From Trichococcus ilyis (GTDB taxonomy: Bacteria; Bacillota; Bacilli; Lactobacillales; Aerococcaceae): a DNA stretch of 64,000 nucleotides. The notes under the pieces are model-generated. The model had not been told where the DNA came from. It made no database searches and saw only the letters and a list, made by a program, of their open reading frames with translations. The stretch is taken from positions 1-64,000 of the forward strand of contig NZ_FNYT01000010.1 of the NCBI RefSeq assembly GCF_900109135.1, in the 5' to 3' direction. Position numbers and translations under genes: made by a program. Below, one piece after another: positions 56,539 through 64,000 of the stretch (position 1 is its first letter; the number at the start of each line of letters is the position of its first letter).

Positions 56539-57756
56539 TTATTCCTCTGGCGGATGTTCTCTGAATTTTTTGTAGTAGTTGAATTTGGAAGCCAACACAT
56601 AGAACTTTCTTTTTGGGCTGACTTCGAAAGGCGCATCCAAAGGGTGCACAACTTTGCCTTCTTTGTAGAGCTCTTTCACTTTTTTTCTCAGCGCATCGGA
56701 ATCTACATATTTCAGCAGAAGATTCTTCGGCGTCATATTGAACAAAGCTTCGTTCTTGTTGATGGTCAAGCCAAGCTTCTTCTTGGCGATGCAATCCTCA
56801 ACATAGTACTTCGCGACATTATTGCCGCTCGCCGTCACATAGTAGTTGCTGACGCCCAGACGCCCGTTCAGTTCGAAGAAGACATAGTCATCCTTGCGTT
56901 TGTCGTACTTCACGTCAAAATTGGAAAACCCGTAAAACTCGGTTTCAGCAATCAGTTTTTGAACGGAAGCGACAATTTTCTTTTCTTCTCGGGCCCAGAT
57001 CGTCAGATGATTCCCGATGGCGGATGGCGTGTGATCCTCCAAGAGGATTTGCCCGAATGCAATCAGCTTGATCTCCTTGTCCCGCGGCGATGTGTAGACC
57101 GTCACGACGCCAAGATAGGTATCGTCGCCGGGAACATATTCCTGCAGGATCAGATTATCCGTATAGCCGTTTTCGCGCACTAAATGATAAATGCGCTCCA
57201 GATCCTTTTCATCCCGGCCGATGAAGACTTTTTCCTTGCCGTCGAAATGCAGCCCTTGGTACATGATGGCATTCGAAGGCTTGATGATGATCGGAAACTC
57301 GAACGGCAAATCCAGCGAAAATTCGTCCATGACCAAGGTCTTTGGATAAGGGACGCCCGCTTTTTCACAGATCGAGTAAAAGCTTTCCTTGTTTGTCGCC
57401 CGCAGGAAAACAGCCTCATCCACATACGGAACGATCCAATCGTCACTGAAGCGGTCTTTCGTGCGGATCAACAGCTCCGCATAGCGGTCGTCCGCACCGA
57501 AGATGATTTTTTTCATGTTCGGATAGTCGCGGCCGATTTGTTGGATGGTTTCAAAAAAATGATCCAGGTCATCGATTCCCGGTTGGATGTAATGCTTGAT
57601 GATTCGGGAATTGCCGATAGGGCCTATGATCATCGGGCTGATGATATTCGTTTTAACTTGGTACGCCTCATAAAAAGCTCTAGCCAGACTATAAGCTCCT
57701 CTGTTCCCCCCTACGATTACGGGAACGAAACTGACGGAGTTGGCTTCTTCACTCAT
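56539..57756 (-). CDS. D-aspartate ligase (ATP-grasp), wall cross-bridge enzyme
   Basis: The 405-residue ATP-grasp protein resembles the D-aspartate ligase of Enterococcus faecium (Aslfm). Shared features are an N-terminal substrate domain (FVPVIVGGNRGAYSLARAF), the ATP-grasp region LPFEFPIIIKPSNAI, QEYVPGDDTY, LLEDHTPSAIGNH and the metal-binding FFELNGRLG. It adds D-Asp to the lysine side chain of the stem peptide. The racemase follows. A near-consensus promoter precedes it. Confidence 0.88.
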   Translation of the reverse strand: MSEEANSVSFVPVIVGGNRGAYSLARAFYEAYQVKTNIISPMIIGPIGNSRIIKHYIQPGIDDLDHFFETIQQIGRDYPNMKKIIFGADDRYAELLIRTKDRFSDDWIVPYVDEAVFLRATNKESFYSICEKAGVPYPKTLVMDEFSLDLPFEFPIIIKPSNAIMYQGLHFDGKEKVFIGRDEKDLERIYHLVRENGYTDNLILQEYVPGDDTYLGVVTVYTSPRDKEIKLIAFGQILLEDHTPSAIGNHLTIWAREEKKIVASVQKLIAETEFYGFSNFDVKYDKRKDDYVFFELNGRLGVSNYYVTASGNNVAKYYVEDCIAKKKLGLTINKNEALFNMTPKNLLLKYVDSDALRKKVKELYKEGKVVHPLDAPFEVSPKRKFYVLASKFNYYKKFREHPPEE

Positions 57757-57819
57757 GCGATTGTCCTCCTTAGTGCCTAAAACCGAATAATAACGGCTCT
57801 AGCATCTATTAACCTATCC

Positions 57820-57848
57820 ATTATATTTCTTTGGATGTAGTCAGTCAA
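57820..57848 (-). promoter_or_regulatory. Promoter of the D-aspartate ligase operon
   Basis: TTGACT (complement of 57843-57848) and TATAAT (complement of 57820-57825) are 17 bases apart. Confidence 0.85.
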
Positions 57849-57897
57849 ACGCTTCTTGCGATTTTACATTAAAGTTTTCATAAATTTACCAAAAGGG

Positions 57898-59115
57898 TCA
57901 GCACGGATCCTGCAGGCCATTTCGGAGGTAGATGAGCGAGCGGGTGAAATTCTGCTCCTCCAAAGTCGCCACGGCCCCCAAGCGGTAGATGCGGTCACTC
58001 CGGATTTCCAGCTGCAGATCCGCTGTATGCGGCTCACGTAATTTCGTGACGATCGGGGTCTCGGTGTTTTTTTTCAAGGCATTCAGATAGCGTCTGCCGG
58101 CTTCAGTAAATCCAAGCAATCGGATTGTGCCGGCTTTTTCCTGGAAAGCTTCCGCTTCCGCCTTGGTTATCCCCAGCAAAATATAGGTGCACATCCGTTG
58201 CAGCCTGGCCCATGTCCAGCGCTTCGTCTTCATACGCCGGATGAAGGCCGTGAAGTCAAGCGCATCCTCGGCCTCTTTCTTCAGCCTGTATTCGATGCCC
58301 TCTTCCACCTGATAAATGCTCCGCAGTTCCGCATGCGACAAAAGTACGAGCTGATGCTGCAGCATTCCCCAATACGGATCCCAGTCAAGCAGCGGGCGCA
58401 CCCGCAGCGCCTCAGACGTCTCTTTCGGAACAAACTTCCCCAAGTCCCGCTGACCGGTTTCTTTCCGCCGGTGGAGGGCCCATTCGCGGATAGCGGTGCC
58501 GCTCGCGAACTCCTGATCCGCAGATTCATCGTCGTGGTGGCCGGCACCTTTTCTGGGCACGACAGCCGTTTCCATCGGCTCCGGGAATTGCTCGTTTTCT
58601 CTGACATAAGCCAGTCCGAGTTGATTGTTTGGAGTCGTAAAGGAAAGGGCAGAACCTTGTGGGCGCAAGACTTCGGCAATGGCCGTTTCCAGTTGCGCAG
58701 CATAGGTTCTGCCATCATTTCGGTAAGTCTGAAAAATCCGATCGATATCCGCTTCGTGTTCGCGCAGCAAGCGGTTATGCGCGATGAAATCCGCTGACGT
58801 TCCCGTTTCGGCGCCGAACGCGAAGGCGTCGCACTGCATCGCCTGCAGCAGGCGGACGCCGGCTTTCGCGAACAGATCGGCCGCCTGCACACTTCCCAAC
58901 ACGGGCAGCTCGACGATAATGTCCGCTCCGTTCCGCAAAGCGATTTCTGCACGCGTCCATTTATCCAACAGAGCGGGTGCGCCCCGTTGGACGAAGTTGC
59001 CGCTCATGGCGACAACCATGACATCGCTGTTGGTCATCCGCCTAGCTTCCGCCAATTGATAGCGGTGCCCATTGTGGAACGGATTGTATTCTGCGATTAC
59101 TCCACACGCTTTCAT
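57898..59115 (-). CDS. tmcAL: tRNA(Met) cytidine acetate ligase TmcAL
   Basis: The 405-residue nucleotidyltransferase-like enzyme begins MKACGVIAEYNPFHNGHRYQ, with the HxGH motif; it acetylates the wobble cytidine of elongator tRNA-Met using acetate and ATP. Further marks are GAGHHDDE and ASGTAIREWA. It lies downstream of the yqeG-yqeM operon as in other Firmicutes. Confidence 0.95.
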   Translation of the reverse strand: MKACGVIAEYNPFHNGHRYQLAEARRMTNSDVMVVAMSGNFVQRGAPALLDKWTRAEIALRNGADIIVELPVLGSVQAADLFAKAGVRLLQAMQCDAFAFGAETGTSADFIAHNRLLREHEADIDRIFQTYRNDGRTYAAQLETAIAEVLRPQGSALSFTTPNNQLGLAYVRENEQFPEPMETAVVPRKGAGHHDDESADQEFASGTAIREWALHRRKETGQRDLGKFVPKETSEALRVRPLLDWDPYWGMLQHQLVLLSHAELRSIYQVEEGIEYRLKKEAEDALDFTAFIRRMKTKRWTWARLQRMCTYILLGITKAEAEAFQEKAGTIRLLGFTEAGRRYLNALKKNTETPIVTKLREPHTADLQLEIRSDRIYRLGAVATLEEQNFTRSLIYLRNGLQDPC

Positions 59116-59147
59116 CGAAATGCCCCCTTTGCTTCAGATCTGGTTGC

Positions 59148-59891
59148 CTAGGCTTTTCTGCAGGCAAAAAACCAGCGCGGACTGTCTTCACGCACTTCAG
59201 AAACCCCGAATTCCGCCGTCACCGCAATATCCGTGAATCCAGTCTCTGCAAGGATCCGCTGATAAACGTCCAACGGATATGTGCGTTCGCGATGGTATTC
59301 CGTGTGCCGCTCAAACAATCCCGGATTCCCCGGCGAGTCCACAAAGAAAGTCAAATCGTGCTCGACGCTGTTCTCGGCATCGCCGGCGAAACTCTCCCAG
59401 AGGAAAGCGCCCTCTTCATCCTGGTAGATGTACTGATACCCCGGAAAAACGTTATTCACTTGATGCAGCGAATGCACATCGAACAAAAACACGCCGCCGT
59501 CGCCGAGATTTCGGTTCACGCTTTGGAACACTTGCGCCACTTCGTTTTCGTCGGACATGTAGCAAAGCGAATCGGAGAAGCACGTCACCACGTCAAAATC
59601 CCCCATCGGCTCCAAGGAACGCATATCCCCAACCGCCAACGCCAGCCGAACGCTTTCTTCCTGCATGCGATTGTACGCAAGGCTGAGCATTTCGTCCGAA
59701 AGGTCGACACCGGTCACCTGATGGCCTTTTTTCGCCAACTCAACGGCAATCTTCCCTGTGCCGCAAGCCAATTCCATAATGTTCAATCCGGATTTTCCGG
59801 CCGTGTATTTTTCAACATAAAGAAGCCAGCTGTCGTAGACAGACTGGTCCATTATTTCATCATAGTAATGGGCAAAGATGTCGTAGCTCAT
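59148..59891 (-). CDS. Class I SAM-dependent methyltransferase YqeM
   Basis: The 247-residue protein begins MSYDIFAHYYDEIMDQ and has the SAM loop NIMELACGTGKIAVELA and the acidic VTGVDLSDEML. The substrate is unknown. The ATG at 59891 overlaps the rsfS stop by four bases (ATGA). It closes the yqeG-to-yqeM operon. Confidence 0.9.
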   Translation of the reverse strand: MSYDIFAHYYDEIMDQSVYDSWLLYVEKYTAGKSGLNIMELACGTGKIAVELAKKGHQVTGVDLSDEMLSLAYNRMQEESVRLALAVGDMRSLEPMGDFDVVTCFSDSLCYMSDENEVAQVFQSVNRNLGDGGVFLFDVHSLHQVNNVFPGYQYIYQDEEGAFLWESFAGDAENSVEHDLTFFVDSPGNPGLFERHTEYHRERTYPLDVYQRILAETGFTDIAVTAEFGVSEVREDSPRWFFACRKA

Positions 59892-60253
59892 TGCTCGGTG
59901 ACCATCCCTGAGATGTCGACCATCGGCGCATCGCTCCATAATTTTTCGATATTGTAGTAGCCGCGCTCCTCATGGTTGAATACATGCACGATGACGTCGT
60001 TCAGATCGATCAATGTCCATTTGCCGGAGTCCTTGCCTTCGACATTCTTGACTTCGCCCTTGTTTTTGTGCACAGCTTCCACGATCGCTTCAACGATGGC
60101 CGCGACTTGCTTTTCGTTGCGGCCGTTCATGACGACGAAATAATCGCCGATCGATGTCAGACCGCGTACATCCAATGCCATGATATCCTGCGCCAATTTG
60201 TCATCTGCCGCTTTGACTACTAATTCCAATAATTCTTCGCTTTTCAAATTCAT
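59888..60253 (-). CDS. rsfS: Ribosome silencing factor RsfS
   Basis: The 121-residue protein begins MNLKSEELLELVVKAADDK and has the family stretches DIMALDVRGLTSIGDYFV and IDLNDVIVHVF. It binds L14 and blocks subunit joining in starved cells. The ATG at 60253 has GGGG upstream and overlaps yqeK by four bases. Confidence 0.95.
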   Translation of the reverse strand: MNLKSEELLELVVKAADDKLAQDIMALDVRGLTSIGDYFVVMNGRNEKQVAAIVEAIVEAVHKNKGEVKNVEGKDSGKWTLIDLNDVIVHVFNHEERGYYNIEKLWSDAPMVDISGMVTEQ

Positions 60254-60867
60254 TCTGATTTCCCCACTTTTCTTTGGATCCAACTGTTGTAGACATAGAT
60301 CGTGCCGGGATAAATCGGCAGTTCTTTCTTCACCAGATGGATGATTGTTTTTTCTATTTTAAAATAAGCAGCCTCTTCCAGGCTGATTTCCGCCAGCCTT
60401 CTGGCTTCATCAACACCTTTGAACGTTCGGCCCGATTCGATGTAATCGGCAATGAACAGGACTTTGCCGATCAGGGTCATCGTTTCGCCACCGATAGTAT
60501 GCTGGCGGATCGCTTCGAGGATCGCTTCATCCGTGATCCCGAACAGCGTTTCGGCATAATAAGCGCCGACGGGCCCATGCATGATTTCGCTGCCGTATCC
60601 GATCATTTCGCGGTCCATCCCTTGGGACAGGACGATCGCCTTCAGGCTTTGGGCATCATGTTCCTTCGCATAGTCGTGCAGGATTGCGGCCAAAGAGCAG
60701 GCCTCCAACGATGCGCCGTATTTTTCCGCCAGACGGATGGCACAAGCCTCGACCCGCAGCACGTGCTGGAAACGCGATGGCTTCATCTGCTTTTCCACTT
60801 CAGCCAAGACAGCTTCCCGCGCCCAATTTGTGTAGATACCCGTGTATGCAAGTTCAGTCTTCGTCAT
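60250..60867 (-). CDS. yqeK: HD-domain hydrolase YqeK (diadenosine tetraphosphatase)
   Basis: The 205-residue protein has the HD signature HVLRVEACAIRLAEKYG ... ILHDYAKE and HGPVGAYYAETLFG. YqeK splits Ap4A symmetrically into two ADP. It overlaps nadD by 14 bases and rsfS by four bases, so expression is tightly coupled. Confidence 0.94.
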   Translation of the reverse strand: MTKTELAYTGIYTNWAREAVLAEVEKQMKPSRFQHVLRVEACAIRLAEKYGASLEACSLAAILHDYAKEHDAQSLKAIVLSQGMDREMIGYGSEIMHGPVGAYYAETLFGITDEAILEAIRQHTIGGETMTLIGKVLFIADYIESGRTFKGVDEARRLAEISLEEAAYFKIEKTIIHLVKKELPIYPGTIYVYNSWIQRKVGKSE

Positions 60868-61519
60868 CGAGATAGAGTCCTTCTTTCAGAATGTAATCTT
60901 TGACGTCCTCTTTCACCAGATAGCGGATCGAACGGCCGGTCTTGACCATCTTGCGGATTTCCGTCGAACTGATGTCAATCAGCGGCGCATCGACCCAAAT
61001 GATCGGATAAAGGCTCTCCCGTCCATAGCCGGGCCTGGCAACGCCAACGAACTGCACAAGCTGCACCAACTCATCGATGCGTTCCCATTTCGGCAAATAT
61101 TCGACCATATCTCCGCCGATGATGAAGTAATAATCGGTATCCGGATGCATGGCCGTCAAAAACTTCATCGTATCGATCGTGAAGCTCTTGCCCCCCCGCT
61201 CCAATTCGATCGTTTCGATGTCGAACAACGGATTGCCGGCGATGGACAACCGCACCATCGACTCGCGGTGTTTGGCCGGGATTGATGGCTTTTCGTCGAC
61301 ATGAGGCGGTTCGGCATCGGGCATGAAATAAATCTTGTCCAGCCCGAGTTGCTCCCCAACCTGCTGCGCAACAATCAGATGCCCTAGATGCGGCGGATTG
61401 AAGGTGCCCCCCATGATGCCGATGCGCTTCCGGTCCTGGAATGCGATCTGTGTCTCGACTTCCGTTTCTTCAATGATCATATAATCCGTTTGTCCGATCA
61501 AATTTAAAGTTGTGATCAA
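60854..61519 (-). CDS. nadD: Nicotinate-nucleotide adenylyltransferase
   Basis: The 221-residue enzyme makes NaAD from NaMN. The core begins RIGIMGGTFNPPHLGHL with the HxGH motif, and ISSTEIRKMV near the C-terminus is the second ATP site. About 30 residues precede the core. The TTG at 61519 has GAGGTGAG six bases upstream; a shorter start at 61480 lacks a site. Confidence 0.94.
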   Translation of the reverse strand: MITTLNLIGQTDYMIIEETEVETQIAFQDRKRIGIMGGTFNPPHLGHLIVAQQVGEQLGLDKIYFMPDAEPPHVDEKPSIPAKHRESMVRLSIAGNPLFDIETIELERGGKSFTIDTMKFLTAMHPDTDYYFIIGGDMVEYLPKWERIDELVQLVQFVGVARPGYGRESLYPIIWVDAPLIDISSTEIRKMVKTGRSIRYLVKEDVKDYILKEGLYLDDED

Positions 61520-61557
61520 TTTTGTCTCACCTCAATAAAATATGGATTGGCCTGCAC

Positions 61558-61869
61558 TTAGATTTTTTCGACGACTGTCGAATAACGACGATTTTTTTCT
61601 TTTGATGATGGTTTGAACAGAACGAGCGTGCGGCCGATCTGTTGGACCACAGTTGCCTGCAGGTTTTCCTCGATTGCGGCAGCGACGTCTTCCGTCTCCT
61701 CATCGGTGTTCTGCAGAAGCGTGATCTTCAGCAGCTCTCTTTTTTCCAGCGCTTCCCCGATTTGGATCAGCATTTCCTCGTTCAACCCGCCTTTACCCAC
61801 TTGGAAGAGCGGATTCATATGGTGCGCTTCTTTTTTCAGATATTGTTTTTGTTTGCCTCTTAATTCCAT
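61558..61869 (-). CDS. yhbY: Ribosome assembly RNA-binding protein YhbY
   Basis: The 103-residue CRM-domain protein begins MELRGKQKQYLKKEAHHMNP and has the GLNEEMLIQIGEAL segment. It associates with large-subunit precursors. It lies between yqeH and nadD; aroE, which sits here in some Firmicutes, is absent. Confidence 0.93.
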   Translation of the reverse strand: MELRGKQKQYLKKEAHHMNPLFQVGKGGLNEEMLIQIGEALEKRELLKITLLQNTDEETEDVAAAIEENLQATVVQQIGRTLVLFKPSSKEKNRRYSTVVEKI

Positions 61870-61891
61870 TGGACACCTCAGTCTTTTCTTT

Positions 61892-63019
61892 TTAAATGAT
61901 CGGTTTGCGCATGACAGCGTCTACGCCTTGCGGGACCCATGCTGCGACTTTGCCTGGTTTGCGGACAGTTATCCATCCCAATCCGGAAAATACGATATCC
62001 GACGGTACCTTGACGTTGAATTCGCGTCTGACCAACGGCGGGAAATTTTCCGCGTCTTCCGCAGACGGCGGCTGCAGCAGTCCACCCAGATGTTTCGCAT
62101 AGAACTCATCGGCCTTCTCCAATTTGGTGCGATGGATTTTCAGGTCGTTCGAGAAGTAGCAGGTGAAGGAAGACCTTTCCCCGCTGATGAAATCAAAACG
62201 CGAGGCTCCGCCCAGGAACAGCGTTTGTTCTGGATTCAATTGATAGGTGATCGGTTTGATTTCATGCTGCGGCGCCACGAGCTTCAATTCTTTCGGGCTC
62301 AACACATGCGCCATTTGATGGTGATGGATGATCCCTGGCGTGTCGATCAGGAAATGACCGTCATCCAGCGGAATACGGATCTGATCCAAGGTTGTGCCCG
62401 GGAATTGGGAAGTCGTGATGACGTCCTCTTTATTTCCGGTAGCGGCCCGGATGATCTGGTTCATGACAGTGGATTTTCCGACATTGGTTACACCCACGAC
62501 ATAAACATCTTTGCCGTCGCGCTCTTCCTCAATGGTTTCCAACAAGTCATCGATGGATGTCGCTTTTTTGCCGCTGACCAAGACGACATCAACCGGACGC
62601 AAGCCGACTGCCTGAACTTGTTCGGTCAACCATTGCTTCACACGCGACAGCTTGACCGACTTCGGCAAAACGTCCACCTTGTTGCCGACAACCAGCACTT
62701 TGTTGTTTCCCGCAAAGCGATGCAAGCCCGGGATCATGCTGCCGTATACATCAAACAAGTCGATGACGTTGACGATCAAGGCATCTTCCATGGAAATGGT
62801 GTTCAGCATCGCCAAAAATTCATCGTCCGTGACGGAAACTTTTTCCATTTGGTTGTAGTGGCGCAGTCTGAAACAGCGCTGGCAGTATAATTGCCCGGAT
62901 TCCAATCCCTTCCGCAAGGCAGCTGCCGGTGTGTAACCCCGTTCGGTCGGATCATCGGTTTGGATTTTCGCCCCACAGCCGATGCAATAGAGATCTTCTG
63001 TTAATACTTCTTTAGTCAA
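61892..63019 (-). CDS. yqeH: Ribosome biogenesis GTPase YqeH
   Basis: The 375-residue circularly permuted GTPase has an N-terminal zinc finger (CIGC and CQRC). G4 (VVGNKVDVLP) precedes G1 (GVTNVGKSTV) and G3 (LIDTPGI). It acts in 30S assembly. It overlaps yqeG by eight bases. Confidence 0.96.
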   Translation of the reverse strand: MTKEVLTEDLYCIGCGAKIQTDDPTERGYTPAAALRKGLESGQLYCQRCFRLRHYNQMEKVSVTDDEFLAMLNTISMEDALIVNVIDLFDVYGSMIPGLHRFAGNNKVLVVGNKVDVLPKSVKLSRVKQWLTEQVQAVGLRPVDVVLVSGKKATSIDDLLETIEEERDGKDVYVVGVTNVGKSTVMNQIIRAATGNKEDVITTSQFPGTTLDQIRIPLDDGHFLIDTPGIIHHHQMAHVLSPKELKLVAPQHEIKPITYQLNPEQTLFLGGASRFDFISGERSSFTCYFSNDLKIHRTKLEKADEFYAKHLGGLLQPPSAEDAENFPPLVRREFNVKVPSDIVFSGLGWITVRKPGKVAAWVPQGVDAVMRKPII

Positions 63020-63539
63020 GTGATTTCCTCCATATCATTCCTGGATCATTTTTCAACAATCGTTTCAGCAGTTTTCTTTCAAAGAAACGGTTGATGCGCG
63101 TATTCCATCCGTCCGAATTGATGATCGGCATAACCCACACAGTCTTGATGCCGGTCCGGTTTGCACCGAAAACATCCGTCAGCAACTGGTCCCCGACCAT
63201 TAAACACTGTTCCAAAGGCAACTGCAGTTTCTCTGCCGCTTTGAGGTAGCCGCGGCGGGAAGGCTTCATCGATCTTGGCACGTACGGCAATTGCAGCTTG
63301 TCCGCAATCACTTTGATGCGCTTATCACTGTTGTTGGATATGATCACGACAGGTATCGCATTTTCTTTCATCAAGGCAATCCAATCCTTCAATTCCTGCG
63401 TCCCTTCCGGATTGTTCCAGGCAATCAAAGTATTGTCCAGATCGGTCAATACGCCATTGATGTTGTTCTTCTCGAGTTGTTCCGGAGTGATGTGATAGAT
63501 GGACTCCACCATCCATGTCGGTTTGAATTTGTTTAGCAT
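63012..63539 (-). CDS. HAD phosphatase YqeG
   Basis: The 175-residue protein has motif I GVLTDLDNTLIAWN, motif II VVIISNNSDKR, and the CLMVGDQLLTDVFG loop. It is a IIIA-type HAD phosphatase of unknown substrate, encoded at the head of the ribosome-assembly operon. Confidence 0.92.
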   Translation of the reverse strand: MLNKFKPTWMVESIYHITPEQLEKNNINGVLTDLDNTLIAWNNPEGTQELKDWIALMKENAIPVVIISNNSDKRIKVIADKLQLPYVPRSMKPSRRGYLKAAEKLQLPLEQCLMVGDQLLTDVFGANRTGIKTVWVMPIINSDGWNTRINRFFERKLLKRLLKNDPGMIWRKSLD

Positions 63540-63563
63540 AACGTCTCCTTGTCAAAAAAATAA

Positions 63564-63708
63564 GAGGATGGGTAAAAGCAACAACGTCACTTTTCAAGCA
63601 GAACCCGAGGCCAATATACCCCAAGTCGCGCCCCAAAACCGAAAAACTGCACAGCACACAACCCGAAACAAGCATCCTGTACCCCACAAAAAGTTTTGAC
63701 CCAGCCTC
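63564..63708. repeat. 145 bp element with inverted ends upstream of yqeG
   Basis: GAGGATGGGTAAAAGC (63564-63579) is an inverted copy, with small differences, of GTTTTGACCCAGCCTC (63693-63708). The interior is unusually C- and A-rich with few G on the plus strand. It lies between the yqeG promoter and start. It looks like a miniature repeat or a structured leader; no coding frame is convincing. Confidence 0.55.
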
Positions 63709-63726
63709 ACTACTATCTAATTGTAT

Positions 63727-63755
63727 ATTATAACCCCATTCCAGTAACATTATAA
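63727..63755 (-). promoter_or_regulatory. Probable promoter of the yqeG operon
   Basis: TATAAT (complement of 63727-63732) and TTATAA (complement of 63750-63755) are 17 bases apart. The leader would carry the 145 bp element. Confidence 0.55.
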
Positions 63756-63796
63756 AGCATAAACCAAAAAATACAAGAGCGCGATGGACTGCGAGA

Positions 63797-63908
63797 GTGT
63801 GATGAATCCCGGGTAGAAATCGAGCACTAAGAGGACTAACACTAAGCGGACGCTTTTTGTCCGTGTGTGGTAGTCAGCTTAGGCACAGATTTCTGGGATT
63901 CAGAACAC
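63797..63908. repeat. 112-base long imperfect hairpin, unexplained
   Basis: Nested pairings are, from the outside: GTGT/ACAC, GAATCCC/GGGATTC (63804-63810 with 63895-63901), AGAAATC/GATTTCT (63815-63821 with 63888-63894), CTAAG/CTTAG, ACTA/TAGT, and CGGAC/GTCCG around the loop GCTTTTT. About 32 pairs are visible. It has no clear T-run and is not next to a gene end in this window. It may be an extragenic repeat or a small RNA. Confidence 0.65.
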
Positions 63909-63953
63909 GTTTAAGACAGAGGGATGAGCCCGATGCTATCCAGGTGCATATAA

Positions 63954-63981
63954 GCAAAAAAACCCAAGGATTGCTCCTCGG
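63954..63981 (-). terminator. Terminator of a minus-strand gene to the right
   Basis: CCCGAGG pairs with CCTTGGG (one mismatch) around AGCAAT, and on the minus strand it is followed by seven T. The gene it ends lies outside the window. Confidence 0.7.
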
Positions 63982-64000
63982 GCACTCTGCTTATTTGATT

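Noticed and set aside
63325-63750. A 141-codon minus-strand frame across the yqeG start
   Set aside because: It overlaps yqeG in another frame and runs through the 145 bp inverted-ended element.

Overview
The window reads as a chromosomal segment of a low-to-mid GC Gram-positive bacterium of the order Lactobacillales. The evidence is a Firmicutes-type division and cell wall cluster, T-box leaders on aminoacyl-tRNA synthetase genes, AGGAGG-type ribosome binding sites, EzrA, DivIVA and SepF, and a DUF3397 gene next to mraZ. A D-aspartate ligase paired with an aspartate racemase suggests an L-Lys-D-Asp peptidoglycan cross-bridge. With the moderate GC, that fits Carnobacteriaceae (a Trichococcus-like genus), but this placement is an inference. 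Most genes lie on the minus strand. No rRNA, tRNA, CRISPR array or prophage was seen.

Layout, left to right. 1-300: the 5' end of an IS30-type element. 387-658: a strong promoter, a probable 6S RNA and a terminator. 730-4368: a small membrane protein, UspA, AckA, a YtxK-like methyltransferase, and the rplU-prp-rpmA operon with its leader. 5293-8678: a polar-amino-acid-type ABC transporter with two tandem binding proteins, under a T-box. 8719-11692: mreD, mreC, mreB and a cold-shock gene. 11865-17666: radC, a HAD phosphatase, folC and valS with its T-box. 17672-22574: tpx, thiI, a cysteine desulfurase and ezrA. 22772-23602: rpsD on the plus strand. 23723-28181: a YktB-like gene and a Fur-type siderophore uptake operon. 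28314-32235: a HerA-like ATPase, nicotinamidase-like hydrolase, MTA/SAH nucleosidase, a tail-anchored protein and an ADP-ribose pyrophosphatase. 32448-34884 (plus): xpaC, telA and a GlsB-like protein. 35049-35249: a second cold-shock gene.

35526-53044 is the large division and wall cluster, transcribed leftward: mraZ, rsmH, ftsL, pbp2X, mraY, murD, murG, divIB, ftsA, ftsZ, ylmE, sepF, yggT, ylmH, divIVA and ileS (with its own T-box). Upstream are a glycosyltransferase, a DUF3397 gene, rpmF and yceD. 55792-57756 holds the aspartate racemase and D-aspartate ligase under a near-consensus promoter. 57898-63539 is the yqeG-yqeH-yhbY-nadD-yqeK-rsfS-yqeM operon followed by tmcAL, covering ribosome assembly, NAD synthesis and tRNA modification.

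Most of the window is housekeeping. The parts that ordinary annotation leaves least explained are two inverted-repeat elements upstream of yqeG (63564-63708 and 63797-63908), the T-box with an apparent isoleucine specifier on a polar-type amino acid transporter, and the repeated sequence block upstream of mraZ.
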